A stretch of DNA of 64,000 nucleotides from [Mycobacterium] vasticus. Lineage in GTDB: Bacteria > Actinomycetota > Actinomycetes > Mycobacteriales > Mycobacteriaceae. Below are positions 46,405 through 55,998 of the stretch, piece by piece. Each line of letters starts with the position of its first letter. Position 1 is the first letter of the stretch. A model generated the notes under the pieces. That model was not told the DNA's origin. It did not search any database and saw only the letters and a list, made by a program, of their open reading frames with translations. Where the stretch lies: contig NZ_CP084028.1 in the NCBI RefSeq assembly GCF_020181595.1, forward strand, positions 3,363,601-3,427,600, in the 5' to 3' direction. The position numbers were made by a program, and so were the translations under genes.

Positions 46405-47434
46405 CGCCGACCTGCTCCGCGCCGAGCAGTGGCCCGGCCGGCAACCCGGCCAGCATCGGCCACGGCACCGCGACGGGCGTATCCGGCAGGCCCAGACTGC
46501 GGGCAGCGCCGGCGCCGGAGACGGTGAACCGCACGCCGGTGTCGGCGATCAGGTAAGCCGGTCCGGTGCCGCCCCGCACGTAGGCGCTGCGGCCCGGCGG
46601 CAGATACACCGCGTCCAGGGCGGGCCCCGGCCCGTCGGCCTGTGCCAGCGCCGTCGGCGCCGCGCCGGCCGGCAGCGGCAGCCCGGCCCCGACCGACAGG
46701 GTGATCCCGTCCGGGTCGCCGGCCCGCCAATGCACGCACAGCGTCGTCGCGGCGGGCGGCAGGGGCACCGGCACGTCGTCGACCGGCACAGCCTCGGGTA
46801 CGGCGTTGAGCAACAGCGCCGACACCCGTCGCGGGGCCACCGGCAGCGGCTCGACCGGGGCGCGCCTACCGGAGCGCAGCAGATAGTCGGTCCCGGACTC
46901 CGACCGCACCGCCACCGCCTCCCCCGGGTCGATCCGTCCGGACGGCGGGGCGTCGACCCCGGCGATCAAGGTGGTGCCGGTCGCGGCGTCGTCGCAGAGC
47001 GACCAGGTCGCGGTGTCGTCCAGCGCCGGCCCGAGCACACTGGGGGCGCCCGGGATGCCCAGCGGCGGGCCGCGCCTGGCCCGGCCGACCGCGGAGGCTT
47101 CCACCGGCCGCGGGTCGGCGGCCGTCCCGGTGATCAGGCGAGCCGAGGTCAGGTTGAACACCGGGTGCACCGTGTCGCCGACCCGGACATACAGCGCCCC
47201 CGAGGCGCGGTCCAGCAGGATCGGCGCGTCCCCCAGGCCCGGCTGCGGCCGCAGCACCGCCAGTGCCACCGCGCCGGCCACCGCCACAGCACTGAGCAGG
47301 CACCCGGCGGCCAGCGCGAACCCTCCCGGCGCCGGGCCGCCCGACGGCTGCCCGCAGCGCAGCGCACGCTCTGACCGGCGGGCCTGGAATCGGTGCGCGC
47401 TGACCTGCAGCCGTGTCGTCGATTCCCTGCTCAT
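46376..47434 (-). CDS. eccB4: ESX-4 membrane component EccB4
   Basis: 352 residues. Short cytosolic N-terminus with TTRLQVSAHRFQARRSERAL, which is typical of EccB, one membrane segment (GGFALAAGCLLSAVAVAGAVAL), then the periplasmic part with LLDRASGALYVRVGDTVHPVFNLTSARLI and Cys residues. M. tuberculosis EccB4 is ~470 residues, so the periplasmic part is about 110 residues shorter here, mainly C-terminal. Convergent with mycP4 (29-base overlap). Confidence 0.92.
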   Translation of the reverse strand: MSRESTTRLQVSAHRFQARRSERALRCGQPSGGPAPGGFALAAGCLLSAVAVAGAVALAVLRPQPGLGDAPILLDRASGALYVRVGDTVHPVFNLTSARLITGTAADPRPVEASAVGRARRGPPLGIPGAPSVLGPALDDTATWSLCDDAATGTTLIAGVDAPPSGRIDPGEAVAVRSESGTDYLLRSGRRAPVEPLPVAPRRVSALLLNAVPEAVPVDDVPVPLPPAATTLCVHWRAGDPDGITLSVGAGLPLPAGAAPTALAQADGPGPALDAVYLPPGRSAYVRGGTGPAYLIADTGVRFTVSGAGAARSLGLPDTPVAVPWPMLAGLPAGPLLGAEQVGATRDVAPGR

Positions 47435-47539
47435 CGGCCCCCTATTCAGTGCGCCCGACGCTAGCCGCCGGCGCCGCGATGCGTGCCCGGCTATCCACAG
47501 GCCGACAGGCGATCAGCGCAGCTTCGGTACCATCCCTGT

Positions 47540-48244
47540 ATGCAAATCGATCGATTGCGCGGCATCTTCACGGTGGCGCTGACCGGCGCCGCTCTGCTGA
47601 CCGTCCCCGCGGTAGCTCCGGGCTCCATTCCGACGGCCTCCGCCTACGACTGCCCCGACGTCGAGGTGATCTTCGCCCGGGGCACCAGCGAGCCGCCCGG
47701 TGTCGGCCGGGTGGGCCGGGCGCTCATCGACTCGCTGCGGCAGCAGACCTCCAAGAAGGTCGACGAGTACGCGGTCAACTACCCCGCCGGCCGGTTGCAG
47801 CTGGGCGGCGGCGACGGTGCCAACGACGTGATCAAGCGGGTCAAGGCGGCAGCTGACGTCTGCCCGGACACCCAGTTGGTGCTGGGCGGCTATTCGCAGG
47901 GCGCCTCGGTGATCGACATCGTCACCGGCACCCAGGTGGGTGGCATCAGCTGGGGCAACCAGCTGCCGGCCGAATACGCCGATCAGGTGGTGGCCGTCGC
48001 CACGTTCGGCAATCCGGCCGACCGTAGCGGTGGGCCGATCAGCCAGCAGAGCGCCCTGTTCGGCTCCAAGGCCATCGACCTGTGCAACCCGGGCGACCCG
48101 ATCTGCCACGAGGGCCCCGGTAACGAGTGGAGCGACCACACCGACGGCTACATCCCCGCGTTGACCAGCCAGGCGGCCAACTTCATCGCCGGCCGGCTGC
48201 GGGCTGTCGGGCCGGTTCCCGCACCCGGTCCGCTGGTGCCCTGA
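47540..48244 (+). CDS. Secreted cutinase-family esterase, first copy
   Basis: 234 residues; signal peptide ending near ASA|Y. Cutinase blocks: [19 protein letters not shown], catalytic Ser119 in GGYSQG, the Asp in CNPGDPIC and the His in WSDHTDGY. Cys pairs suit two disulphides. Position after eccB4 matches cut3 (Rv3451). Such enzymes hydrolyse carboxyl esters of lipids outside the cell. ATG 47540 is chosen over an in-frame upstream start because it opens the signal peptide. Confidence 0.92.
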   Translation: MQIDRLRGIFTVALTGAALLTVPAVAPGSIPTASAYDCPDVEVIFARGTSEPPGVGRVGRALIDSLRQQTSKKVDEYAVNYPAGRLQLGGGDGANDVIKRVKAAADVCPDTQLVLGGYSQGASVIDIVTGTQVGGISWGNQLPAEYADQVVAVATFGNPADRSGGPISQQSALFGSKAIDLCNPGDPICHEGPGNEWSDHTDGYIPALTSQAANFIAGRLRAVGPVPAPGPLVP

Positions 48245-48294
48245 GACCTCCACCACAATTAGTTAGATCGTCAACGCTTCTTTCGCTAGTATCG

Positions 48295-48936
48295 ATGCCC
48301 GTGAAGGCATACCGCATCCTGGCGGCCGGCGTCGTCGCCGCAGCGCTGCTGATCAACCCGACCCCCTCGACCGTGCCGGTGGCCTCCGCCGACGGCTGCC
48401 CCGATGTCGAGGTGGTGTTCGCACGCGGCACCAATGATTCGCCGGGTCTCGGCCGAGTCGGCGACGCGTTCGTCGGCGCCCTGCGCGGGCGGACGTCACG
48501 GTCGGTCGGCGCCTACGCGGTGAACTACCCGGCCAGCTACGACTTCGGCCGGGCCGCCGACGGCGCCAACGACGCCAGCGGCCACGTCATGTGGATGGTG
48601 GAGAACTGCCCGGGCACCCGGCTGGTCCTCGGCGGCTACTCGCAAGGTGCGGCGATCATCGACATCATCGCCGCTGCGCCGGTGCCCGGCTTCGGGTTCA
48701 CCGCGCCGCTGCCGCCGGAGGCCGCCGACCACGTTGCCGCGGTGGCGGTATTCGGCAACCCGTCGAGCAAGATCGGGCAGCCGTTGACCAACAGCCCGTC
48801 CTACGGGTTCAAGACGATCGACCTGTGCAACGACGGCGATCCGATCTGCTCGCCGGGACGGATCTTCTCCGCGCACTCCGGCTACACCCCCGGCATGACC
48901 AATCAGGCCGCATCGTTCGTGGCGGGCCTGCTGTAG
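48295..48936 (+). CDS. Secreted cutinase-family esterase, second copy
   Basis: 213 residues; signal peptide ending near ASA|D. CPDVEVVFARGTNDSPGLG, Ser116 in GGYSQG, Asp in CNDGDPIC and His in AHSGY. It is a tandem duplicate of the preceding cutinase and corresponds in position to cut4 (Rv3452). The start is ATG 48295, with GTG 48301 as alternative; the gap from the first copy is 50 bases and A/T-rich. Confidence 0.92.
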   Translation: MPVKAYRILAAGVVAAALLINPTPSTVPVASADGCPDVEVVFARGTNDSPGLGRVGDAFVGALRGRTSRSVGAYAVNYPASYDFGRAADGANDASGHVMWMVENCPGTRLVLGGYSQGAAIIDIIAAAPVPGFGFTAPLPPEAADHVAAVAVFGNPSSKIGQPLTNSPSYGFKTIDLCNDGDPICSPGRIFSAHSGYTPGMTNQAASFVAGLL

Positions 48937-48947
48937 CCCCTTTTTTT

Positions 48948-49012
48948 CCCGCGACCGTGCACAGTTGTACGGCGACACGCCGTAAATGCCGTACAAACCT
49001 GCACGCTCGCGC
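48948..49012. repeat. Dispersed ~65-bp palindromic repeat, copy C
   Basis: GCGACCGTGCACAGTTGTAC at the left and GTACAAACCTGCACGCTCGC at the right, with ACACGCCG inside. Lies between the convergent ends of the second cutinase and truA, where it could act as a two-way terminator. Same orientation as copy A. Confidence 0.7.
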
Positions 49013-49021
49013 CGAGGGGGG

Positions 49022-49972
49022 TCAGCGGGTGCGCAGATCCCGGGTGATCACGATGCGCGCCCCGAGCTGATCATCCGGCGGGTAGTCGACTCCGACCAGG
49101 GTCAGGCCGCGCGCCGGGGCGGCGGTGAAGTCACTCGACCGGCGTTCGGCGTTCAACAGATCAGCGCACCAGGTGACGCTGCGCCGGTGCTCACCGACCG
49201 CCAGCAGAGCACCGACCAAAGAGCGCACCATAGACCAGCAGAACGCGTCGGCACTGACATGCGCGGTGACCAGATCCCCGTCGCGCTCCCACTCCAGCCG
49301 CTGCAGGTCGCGGATCGTGGTGGCGCCCTCGCGATGACGGCAGAACGCCGCGAAGTCGTTGAGCCCCACCAGAGTCTGCGATGCCAATCCCATCGCCTCG
49401 ACGTCCAGGGCACGCGGCCAGGCGGTGACGTAGCGGGCCGACTGGGGCGTCACCCCGTAGGGCGCAGTGGACAGCCTGTAGGTGTAGTGCCGCCGCAGCG
49501 CGGAGAACCGGGCGTCGAAGTCGGGTGCGGCGCGTTGCAGCGAAAGCACCCGGACGTCGGCCGGCAGGAAGCGAGCCAGTCGCCGCGTCAGCGCCAGGAA
49601 CTCCGGCTCGTCAGCCGGCCGGCCCCGCGAATAGCCGTGTGCGACAGCGCTTTGCGGAATGTCGACGTGGGCGACCTGCCCGGTGGCATGCACGCCGGTG
49701 TCGGTGCGGCCGGCGCCGAACACTCGGACCGGAACGCGAAACACCGTCGCCAGTGTCTCTTCGAGAACACCGGCGACGGTGCGCTGTCCGTTCTGTACCG
49801 CCCACCCGGCGAAATCGGTGCCGTCGTAGGCGATGTCGAGCCGAAGCCGAACTTCGGCCCGGGACTCAGGACTCGTCAGTGGCTTCGGTGGCTTCGGGAG
49901 CCTCAGCCTCAGAAGCCTCCGCAGCCTCGGCGGCCGGCTCCTCGACCTTGGCTTCCTCGACGGCTTCCTCAA
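49022..49972 (-). CDS. truA: tRNA pseudouridine synthase TruA
   Basis: Up to 316 residues. [28 protein letters not shown] and the catalytic Asp in [11 protein letters not shown] identify TruA, which makes pseudouridine at tRNA positions 38-40. It ends in [19 protein letters not shown]. The start is unclear: the conserved fold begins right after the rplQ stop, but in that frame no ATG or GTG occurs; the only standard start is TTG 49972, inside rplQ, with CTG codons such as 49879 as alternatives. It is likely translated through coupling with rplQ. Confidence 0.93.
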   Translation of the reverse strand: MRKPSRKPRSRSRPPRLRRLLRLRLPKPPKPLTSPESRAEVRLRLDIAYDGTDFAGWAVQNGQRTVAGVLEETLATVFRVPVRVFGAGRTDTGVHATGQVAHVDIPQSAVAHGYSRGRPADEPEFLALTRRLARFLPADVRVLSLQRAAPDFDARFSALRRHYTYRLSTAPYGVTPQSARYVTAWPRALDVEAMGLASQTLVGLNDFAAFCRHREGATTIRDLQRLEWERDGDLVTAHVSADAFCWSMVRSLVGALLAVGEHRRSVTWCADLLNAERRSSDFTAAPARGLTLVGVDYPPDDQLGARIVITRDLRTR

Positions 49973-50408
49973 CCTTCTCGGCCGGCTTCTCGGCAGCCTT
50001 CTCCGCCTTGGCCGCAGCGCGACGAGCGCGGTCGGCCTCGTTGGTCACCGTCTTCTCCCGGACCAGCTCGATCACGGCCATCGGGGCGTTGTCGCCCTGA
50101 CGCGCCTCGACCTTGATGATGCGGGTGTAGCCACCGTTGCGGTCCGCGAAGTGCGGGGCGATCTCGGCGAACAGCGAGTGCACCACATCCTTGTCGCGGA
50201 TCTTCTTCATCACCTCACGCCGGTTGTGCAGCGTGCCCTTCTTGGCGTGGGTGATCAGCTTCTCGGCGTACGGCCGCAGTGCCCGCGCCTTCGGCTCGGT
50301 CGTCTTGATCCGGCCGTGGGTGAACAGCGAGGTGGCCAGGTTGGCCAGCAGCGCCTTCTGGTGCGAGGACTTTCCGCCGAGGCGGGGACCCTTGGTGGGC
50401 TTGGGCAT
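49866..50408 (-). CDS. rplQ: 50S ribosomal protein L17
   Basis: 180 residues. [32 protein letters not shown] N-terminus (quoted in part) and GGYTRI motif. As in other mycobacteria it has a long Glu/Ala-rich C-terminal tail ([18 protein letters not shown]). Last ribosomal gene of the operon, 77 bases after rpoA. Confidence 0.97.
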   Translation of the reverse strand: MPKPTKGPRLGGKSSHQKALLANLATSLFTHGRIKTTEPKARALRPYAEKLITHAKKGTLHNRREVMKKIRDKDVVHSLFAEIAPHFADRNGGYTRIIKVEARQGDNAPMAVIELVREKTVTNEADRARRAAAKAEKAAEKPAEKVEEAVEEAKVEEPAAEAAEASEAEAPEATEATDES

Positions 50409-50485
50409 TGCGACTTCTCCTAAATGGGGCCGGCCCCCGTATCAGGTAGGGCCGGGACGGCTCTCTTATTCGAGAGGTTGGGCGT

Positions 50486-51604
<1,119 letters not shown>

Positions 51605-52210
51605 TTACTTCGAGTAGAACTCGACGATCAGCTGCTCGGCGAGCGGAACGACGATCTGCGCACGATCCGGGAGCTGGTGGATCAGGATGCGCTGACGCTC
51701 CCCGACCACCTGCAGCCAACCCGGGATCGGGCGGTCGCCGCCGACCTCACGGGCGATCTGGAACGGCACCGTGTTGATCGACTTCTCGCGGACGTCGATG
51801 ATGTCGTACTGCGACACCTGGTAGCTGGGCACATCGACCTTCACACCGTTGACGGTGAAGTGGCCGTGGCTGACCAGCTGGCGGGCCATCCGACGGGTGC
51901 GGGCCAGGCCGGCGCGGTAAACCACGTTGTCCAGCCGGCTCTCCAGGATGCGCAGCAGCTCCTCGCCGGTCTTGCCGCCACGACGGACGGCCTCCTCGTA
52001 GTAGCGACGGAACTGCTTCTCCATGACGCCGTAGGTGAAGCGAGCCTTCTGCTTCTCCTGCAGCTGCAGCCGGTATTCGCTTTCCTTGATCCGCGCGCGG
52101 CCGTGCTGGCCGGGCGGGTAGGGGCGCTTCTCGAATGCCTGGTCACCACCGATGAGGTCGACGCCGAGCCGGCGGGACTTGCGGGTGGCGGGTCCGGTGT
52201 AACGAGCCAT
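51605..52210 (-). CDS. rpsD: 30S ribosomal protein S4
   Basis: 201 residues. ARYTGPATRKSRRLGVDL start, S4 RNA-binding domain with LESRLDNVVYRAGLA and ARQLVSHGHFTVNG. No Cys cluster, so a zinc-free form. It ends in QLIVEFYSK. Confidence 0.98.
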   Translation of the reverse strand: MARYTGPATRKSRRLGVDLIGGDQAFEKRPYPPGQHGRARIKESEYRLQLQEKQKARFTYGVMEKQFRRYYEEAVRRGGKTGEELLRILESRLDNVVYRAGLARTRRMARQLVSHGHFTVNGVKVDVPSYQVSQYDIIDVREKSINTVPFQIAREVGGDRPIPGWLQVVGERQRILIHQLPDRAQIVVPLAEQLIVEFYSK

Positions 52211-52224
52211 CTTTCGTAATCCTC

Positions 52225-52635
52225 CTAGACCCGGCGCCGCTTGGGCGGACGGCAGCCGTTGTGCGGCTGCGGGGTGACATCGGAAATCGCACCGACCTCA
52301 AGGCCGGCGGCCTGCAGCGAGCGGATCGCGGTCTCACGGCCCGAACCCGGGCCCTTGACGAACACGTCGACCTTCTTCACGCCGTGCTCCTGCGCCTTGC
52401 GGGCAGCGTTCTCGGCGGCCAGCTGCGCGGCGAACGGTGTGGACTTACGCGAGCCCTTGAACCCGACGTGACCCGACGACGCCCAGGCGATGACGTTGCC
52501 CTGCGGGTCGGTGATCGTCACGATCGTGTTGTTGAAGGTGCTCTTGATGTGCGCGGCACCATGCGGGATGTTCTTCTTTTCCCGCCGCCGGGTCTTCTGG
52601 CCCTTCTTGGGCCCGGTCGCTTTCTTGGTTGCCAT
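52225..52635 (-). CDS. rpsK: 30S ribosomal protein S11
   Basis: 136 residues. Basic N-terminus ([19 protein letters not shown]), S11 core with [12 protein letters not shown] and [19 protein letters not shown], ending in [13 protein letters not shown]. Lies 14 bases from rpsD. Confidence 0.98.
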   Translation of the reverse strand: MATKKATGPKKGQKTRRREKKNIPHGAAHIKSTFNNTIVTITDPQGNVIAWASSGHVGFKGSRKSTPFAAQLAAENAARKAQEHGVKKVDVFVKGPGSGRETAIRSLQAAGLEVGAISDVTPQPHNGCRPPKRRRV

Positions 52636-52640
52636 GGGTC

Positions 52641-53015
52641 TTACCTGGCCTTCTTCTTACCGGCGATGGTGCGCTTGGGGCCCTTGCGGGTGCGCGCGTT
52701 GGTCTTGGTCCGCTGGCCGCGCACCGGCAGGCCGCGACGGTGCCGCAGACCCTGGTAGCAGCCGATTTCGATCTTGCGACGGATGTCCGCCTGCACCTCG
52801 CGGCGCAGGTCGCCCTCCACCTTCAGGTTGCGCTCGATGTAGTCACGCAACTGGGTGATCTGCTCGTCGGTCAGGTCCTTGCTGCGCTGGTCCTTGTCGA
52901 TACCGGTGGCGGCGAGAATTTCGACTGAGCGGGTACGGCCGATGCCGTAGATATAGGTCAGCGCGATCTCCATGCGCTTATCGCGCGGCAGGTCGACGCC
53001 TACAAGTCGAGCCAT
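52641..53015 (-). CDS. rpsM: 30S ribosomal protein S13
   Basis: 124 residues. [20 protein letters not shown] start, IYGIGRTRS helix-hairpin, [20 protein letters not shown] and a basic tail. Five bases from rpsK. Confidence 0.98.
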   Translation of the reverse strand: MARLVGVDLPRDKRMEIALTYIYGIGRTRSVEILAATGIDKDQRSKDLTDEQITQLRDYIERNLKVEGDLRREVQADIRRKIEIGCYQGLRHRRGLPVRGQRTKTNARTRKGPKRTIAGKKKAR

Positions 53016-53193
53016 GGGGGCATGCCCCTTTCATCTTCGTTACGGAGGTTGTGATCCCAGCCCGTTCCCGGTGCGAAAGCTCCGGGGCCCGGCCTCCGAT
53101 CCGGGCGTGTGTGAGCGGCCTATCCGTTCACTGGTGCTGGGAGGTCTGCATTCAGTTGTGACTGGTGCCCGGCTACGCCGGGCCGGCGACTGA

Positions 53194-53307
53194 CTAGCCC
53201 TGACGCTGCTTGTGGCGCGGGTCCGAGCAGATCACCATGACACGACCGTGCCGACGGATCACCCTGCACTTGTCGCAGATCGGCTTGACGCTGGGGTTCA
53301 CCTTCAC
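53194..53307 (-). CDS. rpmJ: 50S ribosomal protein L36
   Basis: 37 residues from GTG 53307: it begins [19 protein letters not shown] and ends DPRHKQRQG. The zinc ligands Cys11, Cys14, Cys27 and His32 are present, so this is the zinc-binding form. 178 bases without a gene separate it from rpsM. Confidence 0.96.
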
Positions 53308-53363
53308 GGCTGCTGTGGTCCTGTTCTTATCGCTGGTCTGACGTACTGATGACGCTTGGAGAA

Positions 53364-53585
53364 TTACTTGTACCGGTAGACGATGCGTCCGCGGGACAGG
53401 TCGTAGGGCGACAGCTCCACGACCACCCGGTCCTCGGGCAGGATCCGGATGTAGTGCTGCCGCATCTTGCCGCTGATGTGGGCGAGCACCTTGTGACCGT
53501 TCTCCAGCTCAATGCGAAACATCGCATTGGGCAGTGGTTCGACCACTCGACCCTCGACCTCGATGGCACCGTCTTTCTTGGCCAT
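53364..53585 (-). CDS. infA: Translation initiation factor IF-1
   Basis: 73 residues, the standard length: [40 protein letters not shown], ending [11 protein letters not shown]1-type OB fold. ATG 53585 is preceded by GGAG at a distance; a long in-frame extension upstream is not IF-1. First gene of the operon; the 240 bases upstream to the FHA-ABC gene probably hold the operon promoter, though no clear box was seen. Confidence 0.97.
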
Positions 53586-53825
53586 TACGCTCCGGCGATC
53601 CTCCGTGTCTGGCTTAACTGTTGTGTGCATGCGCCCGCCACGGCACAGCGTTGACCGACTGCAAAACGTGAGCCGCCGACAGGAAGTTCCGGGCAATCCA
53701 GGAATCCAAGACTGGGCACGCAAGAGTCGACGCGGACGCCGCACCGTCGACCAACAATACCCGCATCCGCGCCACAGTCCAAAAGCGCCGAATACCGACG
53801 TCGGCGGGGCCTCGGCTGACGGGGG

Positions 53826-55823
53826 CTAACCGCGGTGTGGCAGCCGCAGCCGCCAGCGCACCACACCGGCCCACACCACGCCCAGCAGCGCCAGGATCGT
53901 CATGTCGGCCAGCCACCATCGGGCCTCGTGCGTCCACAACTGGTCGTGCGCGGCGAGCGGATCGATGGCGGTCACATCGACCGTGGCGGCAGCGGCGGCA
54001 TACCCCCACCGCGACGGCAGGTACCAGGAGATCTGGCTGAGTCCGAATCGCGTGCCGATCGGGAACATGCCGCCGGAGAACACCAGCGAGACCATGATCA
54101 CCACCACCAGCATCGGCAGGATCTGCTCGGTGGACTTGGCCATCGCCGACAGGGCCAGCCCGATCACCGCCGAGACGATCGCGGTCAGCGCGAGCACCAG
54201 ATACAGCTCGAGGACCGGGCTGCCCAACAGCAGCGCACCGCGGGTCGGCGCACCCTTGCCGGCCACCACGATCGCGGTCAGCACCGCGGTCTGCAACAGT
54301 GCCGCGGCGCTGAACACCAGCACCTTCGCCGCCAGATACGCCGACGCCGACAGGCCCACCGACTGTTCGCGACGGAAGATGGATCGCTCCCCCACCAGAT
54401 CCCGGATGGTCAGCGCTGTGCCCATGAACACCACCGAGACCAGCAGCACCAACAGGATCACCGACGCCTCTGAGGGCGAATCACTGCGTGGATCGGCGAT
54501 CCCGAAACCGCTGTCGCCGGGCACCACCAGCGCCAGCGCACCGAGAATGAACGGCAGCACCGCCAGGAAGGCGAAGTAGCCGCGGTCGGCCACGATCAAC
54601 CGGATCTGACGACGGGCCACGCTGAAGATCTGACGCGCCAGGCTGGTGCGGGCCGGATTGCCGGCAGCGCCGGCCCCGCTGCGGGCCTGGGCCCCGAGCC
54701 GACGCACCGTCCCGGTGTCCTGCCGGCGGGCCAGGTAGTCGCGGTGCGCGGCGTCGGGGTCGGCGCTGACGAAGGCGAAGATGTCCGCCCAGTCGGTGCC
54801 GCCCATCGCCGCGCCGATCTCGGCGGGCGGCCCGGAGAACGCCGTCTTGCCGCCGGGCGCCAGCAGCAGTACCTGGTCGCACATGTCGAGGTAGGTCAGC
54901 GAGTGAGTCACCACCACGACCACCCGGTCGGCGTCGGCGAGCCGGCGCAGCATCGTCATGACCTGGCGGTCCAGCGCCGGGTCCAGGCCTGAGGTCGGCT
55001 CGTCGAGGATCAGCAGCGACGGCCCGGTGAGCAGTTCCATCGCCACCGATGCGCGTTTGCGCTGGCCGCCGGAGAGCTTGTCGACTCGGGTCTTGCGGTG
55101 CGGGGTCAACTCCAGTTCGTCGATGACCCGGTCCACCACGTCGCGACGATCGGCCGCGGAGGTGTCCGGCGGCAGTCGCAGCTCGGCGGCGTATCCCAGC
55201 GCCTGCTCGACGGTGAGCTGGCGGTGCACGACGTCGTCCTGGGGCACCACCCCGATCCGCGACCGCAGCGACGCGTACTGGGCGTGTACGTCGTGGCCGT
55301 CGAAACCGACTCGGCCGATGCTGGGTTGCATTGCGCCGCCCAACAGGTTGATCAGGGTGGACTTGCCCGCGCCCGACGGCCCGATGACCGCCGTGAGGGT
55401 GCCGGGCCGCGCGGTCAGGGACACGTCGTCCAGCAGTTGCCGGCCGTCGATGGACAGCCCGAGCTGCTCCGCCTCGAGTCCGCCGGCGCGGTGGTCGGCG
55501 GGCCGGAGCACCAGGGCGCCGCCCGCGACGGTGAAATCGGTGTTGCCGAAGGTGACGACGTCACCGTCGCTCAGCGCGGAGCGGACGATCCGGCGGCCGT
55601 TGACGAATGTGCCGTTGATGCTGTCGTTGTCGACTATCACCAGGCCGGCCCCGGTGGTGACCAAGGTGGCGTGCGCCCGGGACACCAGCGGATCGGCGAC
55701 CACCATGTCGCTGTCGGCGCGGCGACCGATCTGAACCTCGGTGGACCGGCCGCGGCTCATGACCGGTATCGACACGGTGGGCGATTCGTCTCCCGCCGGA
55801 CCCGCCGGCTTGAGCGGCGCCAT
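53826..55823 (-). CDS. FHA-domain ABC exporter (Rv1747-like, single FHA domain)
   Basis: 665 residues from ATG 55823. An FHA phosphothreonine-binding domain (residues ~28-100; IGRR, SRAH, NGTFVNG), an ABC ATPase (Walker A GPSGAGKST at 148-156, signature LSGGQRKR, Walker B LLILDEPTSGLD), then an ABC-2 membrane domain with about six segments. Rv1747 of M. tuberculosis has two FHA domains and ~865 residues, so this form lacks one. FHA domains usually bind Ser/Thr-kinase-phosphorylated partners, which suggests control by a Pkn kinase. Substrate unknown. The 34-codon in-frame extension upstream is rejected. Confidence 0.9.
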   Translation of the reverse strand: MAPLKPAGPAGDESPTVSIPVMSRGRSTEVQIGRRADSDMVVADPLVSRAHATLVTTGAGLVIVDNDSINGTFVNGRRIVRSALSDGDVVTFGNTDFTVAGGALVLRPADHRAGGLEAEQLGLSIDGRQLLDDVSLTARPGTLTAVIGPSGAGKSTLINLLGGAMQPSIGRVGFDGHDVHAQYASLRSRIGVVPQDDVVHRQLTVEQALGYAAELRLPPDTSAADRRDVVDRVIDELELTPHRKTRVDKLSGGQRKRASVAMELLTGPSLLILDEPTSGLDPALDRQVMTMLRRLADADRVVVVVTHSLTYLDMCDQVLLLAPGGKTAFSGPPAEIGAAMGGTDWADIFAFVSADPDAAHRDYLARRQDTGTVRRLGAQARSGAGAAGNPARTSLARQIFSVARRQIRLIVADRGYFAFLAVLPFILGALALVVPGDSGFGIADPRSDSPSEASVILLVLLVSVVFMGTALTIRDLVGERSIFRREQSVGLSASAYLAAKVLVFSAAALLQTAVLTAIVVAGKGAPTRGALLLGSPVLELYLVLALTAIVSAVIGLALSAMAKSTEQILPMLVVVIMVSLVFSGGMFPIGTRFGLSQISWYLPSRWGYAAAAATVDVTAIDPLAAHDQLWTHEARWWLADMTILALLGVVWAGVVRWRLRLPHRG

Positions 55824-55926
55824 GGCCTCACCCACCTCACCGTTCGGGTTGCACTGGACACCGCAAACCCTACTGGCGGGCGCTCCGGGCCGCCTGTGAA
55901 CCAGGCGGCGAGCTGCCTCTCGCATT

Positions 55927-55944
55927 TACTAGGATGTCCTAGTA
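55927..55944. promoter_or_regulatory. Operator-like palindrome before mmsA
   Basis: TACTAGGATGTCCTAGTA has perfect 8-base arms around a central TG. It lies 54 bases before the mmsA ATG, in the gap to the divergent FHA-ABC gene. It is a good candidate site for a dimeric repressor of the valine-degradation operon; TAGTAT within it could be a -10 box. Confidence 0.6.
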
Positions 55945-55998
55945 TTCTCGGGGTCGGGGCCGGCTCCGGTCCACCCACCACAGTCACGGGGATGGCGC

